A stretch of 44,140 nucleotides of DNA from Opitutus sp. GAS368 (GTDB taxonomy: Bacteria; Verrucomicrobiota; Verrucomicrobiia; Opitutales; Opitutaceae): positions 1 to 44,140 of the forward strand of contig CAMCHO010000017.1 of NCBI GenBank assembly GCA_945874455.1. Reading direction: 5' to 3'. The position numbers and the translations under genes were made by a program. Positions 8,623-16,742 of this stretch are shown in pieces. How positions within the stretch are numbered: the stretch's first letter is position 1; each line of letters opens with the position of its first letter. The notes beneath the pieces are model-generated. The model did not search any database. It worked only from the letters and a program-made list of their open reading frames with translations, and was not told the origin of the DNA.

Positions 8623-9273
8623 ATGATTACCACAAAAGAAATCCTCCAAAACTTCGTTCATCTTGGTGCCCTTCTGTACTTTGTCTGTTTTTTATTCCGA
8701 AACCAGATTCTGCTGCGCAGTTTCGCGATGGCGGCCGACCTAGCGTATCTCATCTATTATCTAAACGCCGCCGACAAACCGTTGTGGAGTGCTGTCTTTT
8801 GGAATTTAATTATACTTCTTCTCAACGCAGTGATGCTCGTGATCATTTTCCGGGATAACCGGTCCACCGGCTTCACCGAAAACGAACTTAAGCTCTATAG
8901 TCGGTTGACTTCCATTTCGCCGCCAGAATTTAGGAAAATTGTCCGGCTCGGGAAGTGGCATCGGGCCAAAGCCGACACGGTATTGACGGTCGAAGGGGAG
9001 CCCTTGAATTCGCTCCACTATGTCCTTGAGGGCGAGTTATTGATAGAAAAGAGCGGACGCAACATTAAGGCGATGCCTTGTATGTTCGTTGGTGAAATCG
9101 CCTTTGTGACGAAGGGCCCGGCCAGCGCTACGGTTACGGTGAGGCCTGGCGCTCTTTACATTAAGTGGTCATCTGCCGATCTCGTCCGCGCCCAGTCGAA
9201 AAATGACCGACTGCGGAATGCCCTAGCGTTGATCATAAACGCGGACATGGCCAAGAAATTAGCTGAAAGTTAA
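8623..9273 (+). CDS. Bacterial Popeye-domain protein (membrane helices plus cyclic-nucleotide-binding fold)
   Basis: The 216-residue product begins with about three membrane helices (residues 9-25, 30-48 and 56-77). After a charged linker (residues 78-105) comes a cyclic-nucleotide-binding fold: LGKWHRAKADTVLTVEGEPL, LHYVLEGELLIEKSG, then FVGEIAFVTKGPASATVTV at about 155-173. This topology is that of Popeye (POPDC) proteins, which in animals bind cAMP at the membrane. The phosphate-binding cassette is close to the CAP/PKA form (G-E-x-x ... A-T) but the usual Arg before the Ala-Thr or Ala-Ala is Ser here (PASAT, residues 166-170), so nucleotide binding is uncertain. It stands alone between mobile-element remnants, and no cyclase is seen nearby. 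Family assignment is fairly sure; the ligand and output are unknown. Confidence 0.75.
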   Translation: MITTKEILQNFVHLGALLYFVCFLFRNQILLRSFAMAADLAYLIYYLNAADKPLWSAVFWNLIILLLNAVMLVIIFRDNRSTGFTENELKLYSRLTSISPPEFRKIVRLGKWHRAKADTVLTVEGEPLNSLHYVLEGELLIEKSGRNIKAMPCMFVGEIAFVTKGPASATVTVRPGALYIKWSSADLVRAQSKNDRLRNALALIINADMAKKLAES

Positions 9274-9364
9274 GCAACGTGCTCCCATCGGCACCGCCTC
9301 GAATTCACCCGGCAATTCCTCGATGGTTTTTGTGGGAGAAAACCAATGTCTCCCTCTGGAGTAA

Positions 9365-9586
9365 TTGATTGCTGGAAAACTGGTTTTTCGGGGGTGGGTT
9401 CCTGACCGGGCTGCTCAAGATGTTGGGAAGTCCGCGGCGAATCGGGTGGCAGGAAAATCAGCGGATCGGAAGCTGGCGATCGCTGCCGAACTCAAACGCC
9501 GCAGCTTGGTGACCAACCGCTGGCTGACCGAAGCAATGCAGATGGATAATCCCCACGAAGTCAGCAGCAAGGTCGCCGACGAGTAG
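9365..9586 (+). pseudogene. Possible C-terminal remnant of a REP-associated (Y1-type) transposase
   Basis: This frame of 73 codons starts weakly and has no visible catalytic motif. Its end, KLAIAAELKRRSLVTNRWLT followed by EAMQMDNPHEVSSKV, resembles the helix-turn-helix-like C-terminal segment seen in verrucomicrobial REP-associated tyrosine transposases (K-x-x-[IL]-A-x-x-L-[RK] ... W-[IL]-[AT]-x-x-[LM]-x-M). The HUH and catalytic Tyr portion is absent upstream, so if the assignment is right this is a tail fragment. It lies in a zone with several other transposase remnants. It could also be a small unrelated hypothetical gene. Confidence 0.4.
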
Positions 9587-9787
9587 CGATAACCCCACAA
9601 ACTGAGGCAACCGCCGCCGTACAAATCGCGTCACCGTCGTTTTTGCGGCTCGGAGCGAAGCTCCTGCTTGTCGTTCGATCGTTGATACAAGACACCGATG
9701 CGTTTCCCTTTCCGGCATCCCTAAAACTTACGCGCTGAGCTCGTCGCGTCGCTCATAAAAGTTTAAACCTTCCAGTCACTGCTCCCC
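9587..9787. other. Non-coding gap
   Basis: No supported gene lies here. The short open frames on the minus strand are arginine-rich readings of the transposase-tail sequence and its flank. The segment ends just before the stop of the cytochrome c gene, and no strong terminator hairpin is evident. Confidence 0.4.
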
Positions 9788-10216
9788 TCATCGGGGAGCT
9801 GGCGGACGTGGGGGTAGTCCCTCTTGCTTCTTCGCTGCGGCCTCCAATCTCGCGTCGGTGGCGTAGGGATTGCGCGGCATCAGTGTAGCGGGGATGGGGG
9901 GACGGCGGTCGGTGCCGGAATCGCTAGGCCCGTAATGCGCGGCGAGGTACTTGATGATCGTTTTCTGCACCGCGGGATCGAGCTTCCCGAGGCCGCCGTT
10001 GGTTTGCATCCATTCGAGCGTCGAGGTCCAGTTCGCCTCGGTGGCGCGCTGGCGCAGAAAGGTCTGCGGCGAGTGGCAGGCGATGCAGTGATTGCGGACG
10101 ATTTCCCAATCGGCTCCCATTTTCATGCCGGTCGTCGGATCGAGCGGCACTTTTTCGTTCGCTGCAAAAGCGAGACGGGTCAGAAAGGTAACGGTAATGA
10201 GGCAAAGGAAACGCAT
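9788..10216 (-). CDS. sorB: Monohaem cytochrome c, SorB-like subunit of sulfite dehydrogenase
   Basis: From the ATG at 10214-10216 the product has 142 residues; a longer frame upstream (to 10279) would overlap the molybdoenzyme gene and hide the signal peptide. Residues 1-19 are a Sec signal (FLCLITVTFLTRLAFA). One haem-binding motif, CIACH, is at residues 44-48, and a likely axial Met is in TLEWMQTNGG about 30 residues later. A class I-type helix follows (LDPAVQKTIIKYLAAHYG), then a proline-rich tail. The start lies two bases after the stop of the upstream molybdopterin gene, so the two are co-transcribed. In SorAB systems this subunit takes electrons from the sulfite-oxidising subunit and passes them to the respiratory chain. 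The cytochrome call is firm; the SorB name rests mainly on the partner gene. Confidence 0.8.
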   Translation of the reverse strand: MRFLCLITVTFLTRLAFAANEKVPLDPTTGMKMGADWEIVRNHCIACHSPQTFLRQRATEANWTSTLEWMQTNGGLGKLDPAVQKTIIKYLAAHYGPSDSGTDRRPPIPATLMPRNPYATDARLEAAAKKQEGLPPRPPAPR

Positions 10217-10218
10217 GG

Positions 10219-11553
10219 TCAGACGGCCTGGATGGCGATGCGATGGCAGGAGTTGTTCAAGTAACCTTCCGGATTCCAACCGGGCAGGATCATGGGTTGG
10301 GCGCGGCCTTGGTCATCGACCGCCCGCGCCCAGATTTCGTAGTAACCCTTCTTGGGAAGAGCCACCGTGGTGCGCCACTGCTGCCAAGCGTAGCGATTCG
10401 CGGGCTGGTCGAGTTCCGCCTTGCGCCAGGTGATTCCGAAGTCGAGCGACACCTCCGCAGAAGCCACGGCACCTTCGCCCACCCATGCATGTCCGCGCAC
10501 GGTGAGTTGCTCTGCCAGAGGGTGACTGGAGCCTGATTTCGGAAAGGTCACGAGCGACTTCACCGGCATGGCTTCGATGATCACCATGTCTTCACCCGGC
10601 ACCTTGGTACCGGGAGCCACGGGATGACGCGGCATCCGATAGGAGTGCCCGGTCATCTTTTCACCATCGTGCTCGCGGTCGCGGATCACGATTTTCTTCA
10701 CCCACTTGCCGCAAGTGGACGCAGCCCAACCGCCGAACATGAGGCGGAGTGGATGGCCGTGTTGCCACGGCAGTGGTTCGCCGTTCATGGCAAAGACGAG
10801 CAGCGACTCATCTTCCAGCGCCTTTTTGATCGGCACGCCCCGCGAGATAGCCGATTTTTTTGGATCGCCGGACAGATGCGTGTCCGCGCCGTAGTAGCCT
10901 ACGTAGACGGCATTCTTCTTCACGCCGCAGTGCCGTAAAACATCGGCGAGCCTTACGCCCGTCCACTGCGGACAACCCACGCCACCGGTCGTCCACTGGT
11001 TCCCGGTGGCGGGCGGATTGAACTCGCTGCGTCCGTTGCCGGCGCACTCGAGCACCATTTGCAGGGTGTGCGCTTGGAATTTTTCCTTCAGCTCCTTGAG
11101 TGAAAATGTCGTCGGCTGCTCGCAGCTCTCCCCGGCAATTTCTAGCGTCCATTTTTCGGGATCGAGGATCTCCGGCGTGGGTGCGAGACCATTGTTGCGG
11201 ATGAAGAGATGCTTCGCCGGCGTGATGGCATCGTCGAGCAAGTGTGCGGGCGTTTCCGCCACCAACGGTCGGTCGTTCATGACCATGAGACCTTGTTTGC
11301 CTCCGATTTGAAGTGGCTCGGTGGGTTGCGCGAGCGCGACTGGGATCAAACCCAAGGTGAGCTTGTCGCCGAAGACGATTTGCGCGCCCACGGCGGTGGA
11401 CATGGAGACCAGCCCGAGCCGGCCGAGAAAGCCCCGCCGGCTGACGGAATCTGCGCGGCGGTCCCCGAGGAGTTCCTCCGCTCGCCGGGCACCTGCGTAG
11501 TCGCGTTGGGGAAGGCCGGCCGGCCGAGTGGATTTTTTGGGCTTGGAGTTCAT
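10219..11553 (-). CDS. sorA: Tat-exported molybdopterin sulfite dehydrogenase, SorA-like
   Basis: The 444-residue product starts at the ATG at 11551-11553, preceded by AAAGG six bases upstream; the alternative start nine codons earlier lacks such a site. A Tat signal with SRRGFLGRLG is at about residues 34-43. The body fits the sulfite-oxidase fold. It has a Moco domain with the ligand Cys in VLECAGNGR (near residue 170), GGVGCPQWTGVRLADVL and LPWQHGHPLRLMFGGW, then a dimerisation domain from about residue 330 (LTVRGHAWVGEGAVASAEVS, ARAVDDQGRAQP). There is no haem domain, as expected for the SorA type, whose haem is on the separate SorB protein encoded immediately downstream. The pair would oxidise sulfite to sulfate in the periplasm. 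Related enzymes of the same fold can act on other substrates, so sulfite is the family-based choice. Confidence 0.8.
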   Translation of the reverse strand: MNSKPKKSTRPAGLPQRDYAGARRAEELLGDRRADSVSRRGFLGRLGLVSMSTAVGAQIVFGDKLTLGLIPVALAQPTEPLQIGGKQGLMVMNDRPLVAETPAHLLDDAITPAKHLFIRNNGLAPTPEILDPEKWTLEIAGESCEQPTTFSLKELKEKFQAHTLQMVLECAGNGRSEFNPPATGNQWTTGGVGCPQWTGVRLADVLRHCGVKKNAVYVGYYGADTHLSGDPKKSAISRGVPIKKALEDESLLVFAMNGEPLPWQHGHPLRLMFGGWAASTCGKWVKKIVIRDREHDGEKMTGHSYRMPRHPVAPGTKVPGEDMVIIEAMPVKSLVTFPKSGSSHPLAEQLTVRGHAWVGEGAVASAEVSLDFGITWRKAELDQPANRYAWQQWRTTVALPKKGYYEIWARAVDDQGRAQPMILPGWNPEGYLNNSCHRIAIQAV

Positions 11554-11634
11554 AAATTGCCTTTCGTGAGGGCCGCCCACGGGCGATGGACCGTCGAGGG
11601 ATCGCGGCTTATCCGGGTGGTCTCTTGGGTTTTA

Positions 11635-11885
11635 GAAGGTCTCGATGTAGTCGAATACGGCAAGCTCGGCGTGGTGGCGGCTGACTGGAATGGCCTGAGC
11701 TACTTCGGTATCGGACTTTAGGGTACTCCCCACTGATTCCAACGCTGCGTAGTCGGAGCAATGGCGAGCGCGGTTCAGGCTGCGTTCGCTGCCAGCAGAG
11801 CTTGGGGCCGCGATGTTATCCTCGGCCACGTACTCCAGGCCGCGATCCGAGTGATCGCCAGAGCCCCGGTGGCCGCCGCCAATAT
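11635..11885 (-). pseudogene. Second IS3-family transposase remnant, inverted relative to the first
   Basis: On the minus strand the frame reads DHSDRGLEYVAEDNIAAPSS, then SDYAALESVGSTLKSDTEVA and ELAVFDYIETF before a stop. This aligns along its length with the remnant at 8083-8503 (HSDRGRQYVDGDYIAALRSA; ARESFSSALKSD; ELAVCDYIETF). The nucleotide stretch encoding the LAV-x-DYIETF end is also visibly similar between the two copies. No start, no first catalytic Asp and no terminus are left, and the sequence after IETF is unrelated, so it is a fragment. Its 3' end points toward the sulfite dehydrogenase genes. Confidence 0.75.
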
Positions 11886-12312
11886 TTTAAAGCGTCGAGC
11901 CACGCCGCCAGCACGAGCGTGCCGCCAACAGAATTAGCCCGGAACCTCTTTTGGGCGTTCGTTAGCCGCTTCGCTCCTGGTTTCGCTTTGGCGACAAAAC
12001 CTTTTGCCGGCCCATTCGCATAGTGTCCGGCCTCGCAGTCCGCGCGCAGAGAGGCGGAGGAGTCGAGGCAAGGAAATGAGCAGCCGTGTAGCTTCGGCCA
12101 GCGTGGGTGAGGCGAAAAAATCTTCGCGGTCCGCGGTCGAGGCGACAAAAGCGGATGCGAGGCAGCCGCGGCGCGCCGCGTCGGTGGGCACCGAGGCTAT
12201 GCGGGAAGACTGAGCGGATCGGGCGGATCGTCGTCGAGGGCGGCGGGATATTTCGACGGCGGGCCGTTCCAGGGCAGCCGAGCGGCAGGGGGCGTGGCTT
12301 CGCGGCGGTGGC
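11886..12312. other. Gap with no supported gene
   Basis: Short frames are open on both strands but are dominated by Arg, Ala, Ser and Pro and show no domain. The sequence appears to be a patchwork of decayed intergenic DNA beside the transposase remnant. I see no convincing promoter, terminator or RNA gene. Confidence 0.4.
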
Positions 12313-12633
12313 GTGAGTGGTGATCGCGCGCAGATGGGCGAAGAGGTTCACGCGCTGGAGCACGTGCCGGCATTCGGCGGGGAAGCTCACGACTACTTCC
12401 GGGAGCTGAGCCAAAGCGCCGGTGTTCTGCGCTGGACCGGCATGGAGATCGAGGTGCATCTGGTGCCCACGGTGAACTATCCACCGAAGCTGCGTAAGAT
12501 CATCGACCGCGTGCTGCACGATCTGAACCAAAGCGATCTGACGCTCCCGGATGGCAGCGGCCGCAAATTGCATCGGCGACTCACCCGCAAGGAACAGATC
12601 GAAGTGCGCGTGCGCGACTCCGACGAGAGTTAA
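12313..12633 (+). CDS. Small hypothetical protein, possibly a gene fragment
   Basis: A frame of 106 codons from a GTG at 12313; an ATG at 12334 is an alternative and neither has a clear ribosome site. The product is charged and soluble, with EVHALEHVPAFGGEAHDYF, then TGMEIEVHLVPTVNYPPKLR and KIIDRVLHDLNQSDLTLPDG, and a basic tail. The composition (balanced charged and hydrophobic residues, few Arg/Pro runs) is more protein-like than the opposite-strand frame, and that is the main evidence. I do not recognise the family. Given the surrounding remnants it may be the tail of a decayed gene. Confidence 0.35.
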   Translation: MSGDRAQMGEEVHALEHVPAFGGEAHDYFRELSQSAGVLRWTGMEIEVHLVPTVNYPPKLRKIIDRVLHDLNQSDLTLPDGSGRKLHRRLTRKEQIEVRVRDSDES

Positions 12634-12732
12634 AGAACCGGCGGCACCCCATCCCCACCTCTCGGCCCCTCAACGAAACTCACAGGGAAGTGAACCTGAT
12701 CGTGTGTTTACCAGGATCGAGGTCGTTTACTG

Positions 12733-13139
12733 AGGTCTGACGTCATCCGCCCGTTCGCTAAGCGAAAGAGCGTCGTCAGCACCCACTACAACACGACGAG
12801 CATCATCCGCACCTTGGAGCAAATCCTCGGCCTCCCAGCGATGAACCAGTTCGACGCCAGCGCGACGCCGATGGCGACTGCTTCACGGAAACACCCGACT
12901 TCACGCCGTTCACTGCCCTAGCCGCAAATATCCCGCTCGATCGGATGAACCCCGACCCCGTGACGATCGCCGATCCAATCTTGCGCAAGGACGCGGTCGC
13001 CTCCGCCCGGATGAATTTTCGCGAAGTGGACAAGGCACCCGAGAATCCGCTCAACCGCATCCTCTGGCGCGCCATGAAAGGCAGCCGCACCCCGTATCCA
13101 GAATGGGCGGTCGCACCCGACGGCGACGACGACAGATAA
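12733..13139 (+). pseudogene. C-terminal fragment of a phosphoesterase-family protein, frameshifted
   Basis: Two adjacent frames together read like the end of the bacterial phosphoesterase (phospholipase C-like) family: VVSTHYNTTSIIRTLEQILG and LPAMNQFDASATPM, then after a one-base shift near 12870 DCFTETPDFTPFTALAANIP, followed by MNFREVDKAPENPLNRILWR and a stop at 13137-13139. The matching family normally has several hundred residues before this point, containing the metal-binding site; none is present upstream. It is therefore a 5'-truncated, frameshifted relic. It precedes a TonB-dependent receptor on the same strand, and such phosphoesterases can be receptor-linked, so a former transport-hydrolysis locus is possible (inference). 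Confidence 0.75.
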
Positions 13140-13445
13140 GCAGCCGTGCCGGGATCACTCAGACCGGCCACCGCCGCGTCTGATTTAAAACCGCTTATTT
13201 CTTGACCCCGAGGCAGTCAGAAGTTTGCGATTAAACATCGTGAGCCCCGCGACCATTGCCCCAAAAGCTGCAGTTTGGCCAGAATTCCGCACCCGACCGC
13301 CCCATTTCCATCGCATGAGTTCCGCGCCCCCCGTCGTCGGCCTCAGCCGAACCCGCTGTCATCTCGAAATCGCTTCATTTGCCACCACCTAACGCCCATG
13401 CCGCCATGCCCCTCCCCTTAAACTCCTCCCCCTCGCCAATCCAGT
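13140..13445. other. Non-coding upstream region of the TonB receptor
   Basis: This gap between the phosphoesterase relic and the receptor operator has no supported gene. The receptor frame is open here from 13379, but the translation (PPPNAHAAMPLPLNSSPSP) is proline-rich and lies before the signal peptide, so it is unlikely to be translated. Confidence 0.5.
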
Positions 13446-13470
13446 TTCCTAGCAATAATGATAATAGGAA
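13446..13470 (+). promoter_or_regulatory. Fur-box-like site within an inverted repeat
   Basis: An AT-rich island in GC-rich DNA contains ATAATGATAAT (13455-13465), which is identical to eleven consecutive positions of the classical 19-bp Fur box GATAATGATAATCATTATC. It is enclosed by perfect six-base arms TTCCTA (13446-13451) and TAGGAA (13465-13470). It sits 68 bases before the chosen ATG of a TonB-dependent receptor, where an iron-responsive operator overlapping the promoter would be expected. The third hexamer of the Fur box is not conserved, and verrucomicrobial Fur specificity is not known to me, so this is a candidate. Confidence 0.5.
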
Positions 13471-13537
13471 CACTCCGGGCTTGCACCCCCGCGGCGCGAG
13501 CCGCCTGACACCGTCACCCAACTCCCCCAACCTACCC

Positions 13538-16500
13538 ATGCGCCTGATCCCGCTCCTACTCTGCGCCTTCCTTGCCGGCCCGCTGGCCGCCCAGACCTCC
13601 GCCCGCACCGGCGTTGTCACCGGGCAGGTCATCAACCAGAACACCGGTTACGTCCTGACCAGTGCTTTCGTGGGCACCGCGGGCTCGTTGATGATGGAGG
13701 CCACGGACAACAACGGAATGTACCGCCTCGTGCTGCCCGAAGGGCCGCAGACCATCGTCGTCAGCTACTCCGGCTTGGATGAACAGCGCTTCGGCGTCGA
13801 GCTGAAGGCGGGCCAAGAGGTACGCCGCGACGTCGCGCTGACCTCCGCGCTCTACAAGATGGACAAGTTCGTCGTGAAATCGATCCGCGAGGGCCAAGCC
13901 GCGGCGATCAACGAAGAGCGGTCCGCGGCGAACGTGAAGACAGTCGCGGCGATCGATGCCTTCGGCAACCCGGGCGCGGCGGTCGGCGAGCTGATTATGC
14001 GCCTCGCCGGCATCTCGGTCGATGGCTCGGGCGGCAAAGTCGATGCCATCTACGTGCGCGGAATGGCCCAGGACTTCTCCTCCCTGCTGATGGACGGCAA
14101 CCAAATTGCGGTGTCTGGCGGCTCCTCGGTGAGCTTGAGCAACGTCTACTTCGGCCAGGTGAGCTCCGGTAGCGTCGCCTCGTTGGAGGTGATCAAGGCC
14201 CCGACGCCGGATATGGACGGTAACGCGATCTCCGGCTACCTGAACCTCCGCACCAAGCGTGCGTTCGACCGAGCGCCGGGCCGGGTCATTACCCTCACGG
14301 CCGGCTACTCCTACATCAAGGATTACCAGCACAGTAGCGTGCCCTTCAGTACGCCGTTCGAACCCTCGCTGATCGACGTCAATTACTCGGATGTGCTGAG
14401 CGCCTTCGGCGGGAAGAACAACCTGGGCATCAGCGCGACCTTCAACCGCACCATTACTAACAACGTGATCAACGAGATCGGCCACCGCACGGCAGCCGGC
14501 AACAGCGACGCCTACTGGGTGCCGCCGGAGCTCTCGCGAGCTCCCGTCAGTGAGCCGCTGCTGCGGGCCGCGGGCGCCGGCCAATGGGGCAACCTCGGCA
14601 CCCAGACCCCCTCCAACAACACCGCGATCTCCATCGATTACAAGATTAGCGACCGTTCCTCGGTGTACTTTAAGAACACCCTCAACCTGATCCAGCGGCG
14701 GAGCGGCTCCAACAACGCCTACTTCCGCTGGCTGGCCACCGCGCCGCGCGCCGCTTCCAGCTTCAAGCCCGGTTCGAACTTCAACGTGGTGAGCATCGCC
14801 GACGGGGCCGGCACGATCGACACCCAGTCGGTGCTCTACCTCCGCGAGACCCGCGCCTCCACCTGGGCAGCCGGCTGGGAGACCAAGCTCTGGGACGGCA
14901 GCGGCCTGCTGAAGGTCGACGCTAATTTCTCGAAGAACATGACCCACTACCCGAAACTGCACCAGCTGGGCGCCCGCCTGCGGGGCGTTTCTTGGGTGCT
15001 GGACCGGGAGGACGGCGGCCTGATGCCGCGGATCACCCAGAGCGGCGGCGCCGACTGGAGCAACCCGATCAATTACATCATCCGGCCCGATGCCCAGCTG
15101 ATCAATTACCAGGCTCCGGCGGAACGTAGCGGCGCCAACGCTGACCTGCAGCGGACCTTCGCCACGCGCTTCCCGCTGATGCTCAAGACGGGCATCAAGC
15201 AGGCCAACTTCAAGCAGCAGCAGCTGCGCGATCTCGTCTACTATACCTACGCTGGCCGCCCCACCACGCCCGAGAACGGCGGCCTCACGCCCTTCCTCGG
15301 CTACAATATGCAGGTTTCCGAGGGCAAGTACGGCCCCTTCCCCTTCGTACAGCTCGCGGAGACCGGCAACCCCGGCGACCCGTTCGCCAACCGCGCGAAC
15401 TGGACCCAGTCGCCGGTGGACGTCTGGAACACCGTGTACCAGTCGCTGGCCAACGATGCGGCCTTCGATAGCAGCGTGAACGCCGCCTACGTGATGGGCG
15501 ACGCGAGGTTCGGCCTGCTCCGGGTACTGACCGGCCTGCGTTGGGAGGAGACCCGTTCAAGCGGCTCAAACTACCTCCGCATCTCCAACGCGAACAACAA
15601 CGCCAACGCGACCCTCACCGCCGAGCAGAACGCGGCGCGCGCCCGGGACAATTTCAGCAAGTGGACCACGCAGGGCACGAAGTACGATCATATATTCCCG
15701 GGCCTGCACCTCGTCTATTCGATGACCCGCAACACCCAGGTGCGCGCGAGCTACAACGCCACGATCACCCGGCCGAGCCCGACGAATCTACTCCCCGCGA
15801 TCGTGCCGAACGAGCTCAGCCAAACCCTGTCCTCGGGCAACCCGGCGCTAAAGCCCTACACTTCCGACAACTACGAGCTCTCCTTCTCGCACTTCCTGGG
15901 GGGGATCGGCCAGATCTCGGCCGGTGGTTTCTACAAGGACATCAGCAATTACTTCCGCTCGATCCGCTCGGTCGTGCCCGAGGGCCCGAACAACGGCTAC
16001 GCCGGCGACTACGCGGGCTGGCAGCTCTCGCGGAACGAGAACGTGGGCAGCGCCTGGATCAAGGGCCTCGAGTTCAACTACAGCCAGCAGTACACGATGC
16101 TGCCCGGCATCTGGCGCGGCCTCGGCTTCTTCGCCAACTACACCTACCTGAAGACGTACGGTGACTACGGCGCGGCCACCGGCAGCACCAGCCGCCTCCC
16201 CCTGCTCACGCCGCACACGTTTAACACCGGCTTCTCCTTCATCTACAACGGCCTCGTGGTGCGCCTGATGGGCAACTACCGCGGCGAATTCTTCCGTTCG
16301 ACCGTGGCCGGTCTGCCGACCCGCGCGGCGGCCTATGACACCTACCAGCACAGCCGCACACTGATCGACCTGAAGTTCCAGTACGCCTTCAACCAGAAGT
16401 ATGTGCTCAACGTCGACCTCTACAACCTGACGAACGACTACACGAACAACGACTACGTGCACGTCTACAACCGGGAGATGTTCACCTACGCCGCCGGCTC

Positions 16501-16540
16501 CGGTTCCGCGGTCCGACTCGGGCTCACCACGCGGTTCTGA
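13538..16540 (+). CDS. TonB-dependent receptor with carboxypeptidase-regulatory-like N-domain
   Basis: The start at 13538 gives 1000 residues and puts a signal peptide (MRLIPLLLCAFLAGPLAAQ) at the N-terminus; the frame is open to 13379 but that extension is not signal-like and would cover the operator. Residues 27-100 form a carboxypeptidase-regulatory-like beta-sandwich (VTGQVINQNTGYVLTSAFVG, DNNGMYRLVLPEGPQTIVV). The plug follows (about 120-260: LIMRLAGISVDGSG, AIYVRGMAQDFSSLLMDG, ASLEVIKAPTPDMDGNAISG), then a 22-strand-type barrel ending in VRLGLTTRF with the terminal Phe of outer-membrane proteins. It imports an unknown ligand with TonB energy; the upstream Fur-like site hints at iron. 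Codon choice is unusually biased to C/G-ending codons (AAC, TAC, AAG, CAG), more so than the other two receptors. Confidence 0.92.
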   Translation: MRLIPLLLCAFLAGPLAAQTSARTGVVTGQVINQNTGYVLTSAFVGTAGSLMMEATDNNGMYRLVLPEGPQTIVVSYSGLDEQRFGVELKAGQEVRRDVALTSALYKMDKFVVKSIREGQAAAINEERSAANVKTVAAIDAFGNPGAAVGELIMRLAGISVDGSGGKVDAIYVRGMAQDFSSLLMDGNQIAVSGGSSVSLSNVYFGQVSSGSVASLEVIKAPTPDMDGNAISGYLNLRTKRAFDRAPGRVITLTAGYSYIKDYQHSSVPFSTPFEPSLIDVNYSDVLSAFGGKNNLGISATFNRTITNNVINEIGHRTAAGNSDAYWVPPELSRAPVSEPLLRAAGAGQWGNLGTQTPSNNTAISIDYKISDRSSVYFKNTLNLIQRRSGSNNAYFRWLATAPRAASSFKPGSNFNVVSIADGAGTIDTQSVLYLRETRASTWAAGWETKLWDGSGLLKVDANFSKNMTHYPKLHQLGARLRGVSWVLDREDGGLMPRITQSGGADWSNPINYIIRPDAQLINYQAPAERSGANADLQRTFATRFPLMLKTGIKQANFKQQQLRDLVYYTYAGRPTTPENGGLTPFLGYNMQVSEGKYGPFPFVQLAETGNPGDPFANRANWTQSPVDVWNTVYQSLANDAAFDSSVNAAYVMGDARFGLLRVLTGLRWEETRSSGSNYLRISNANNNANATLTAEQNAARARDNFSKWTTQGTKYDHIFPGLHLVYSMTRNTQVRASYNATITRPSPTNLLPAIVPNELSQTLSSGNPALKPYTSDNYELSFSHFLGGIGQISAGGFYKDISNYFRSIRSVVPEGPNNGYAGDYAGWQLSRNENVGSAWIKGLEFNYSQQYTMLPGIWRGLGFFANYTYLKTYGDYGAATGSTSRLPLLTPHTFNTGFSFIYNGLVVRLMGNYRGEFFRSTVAGLPTRAAAYDTYQHSRTLIDLKFQYAFNQKYVLNVDLYNLTNDYTNNDYVHVYNREMFTYAAGSGSAVRLGLTTRF

Positions 16541-16579
16541 GTCCCAGTTACCCGCCGGTCGGCGCGACCTCAACCAAGC

Positions 16580-16729
16580 TCAGCGCGCCACCCGCCGGCT
16601 GGCCATTCCCGCCTCGTAGCGGTCGACCCACCCGCGGTGCCAGGCGCGGTAGTCGCTCGCCTCGAGGTAGTCGCGCGCCTGGACCATCAGGCCCAAGTAG
16701 GCGTGAAGGGTGTGCCTCTTTTCCTTCAT
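16580..16729 (-). CDS. Short hypothetical open frame, perhaps a gene tail
   Basis: Starting from the ATG at 16727-16729 this encodes 49 residues: MKEKRHTLHAYLGLMVQARD, then YLEASDYRAWHRGWVDRYEA and a basic end. The composition and helical periodicity look protein-like, and the frame is open about ten codons further upstream to a TAA. I do not recognise a family, and it abuts a transposase remnant on the opposite strand, so it may be the surviving C-terminus of a disrupted gene. Confidence 0.35.
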   Translation of the reverse strand: MKEKRHTLHAYLGLMVQARDYLEASDYRAWHRGWVDRYEAGMASRRVAR

Positions 16730-16742
16730 TTGCACCAACTGG

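Noticed and set aside
12004-12316. Small plus-strand frames with Arg/Ser/Ala-rich products
   Set aside because: Low-complexity composition, no ribosome site and no domain; treated as decayed intergenic DNA.
13556-14962. 468-codon open frame on the minus strand
   Set aside because: It is antisense to the strongly codon-biased TonB receptor and shows no family motif.
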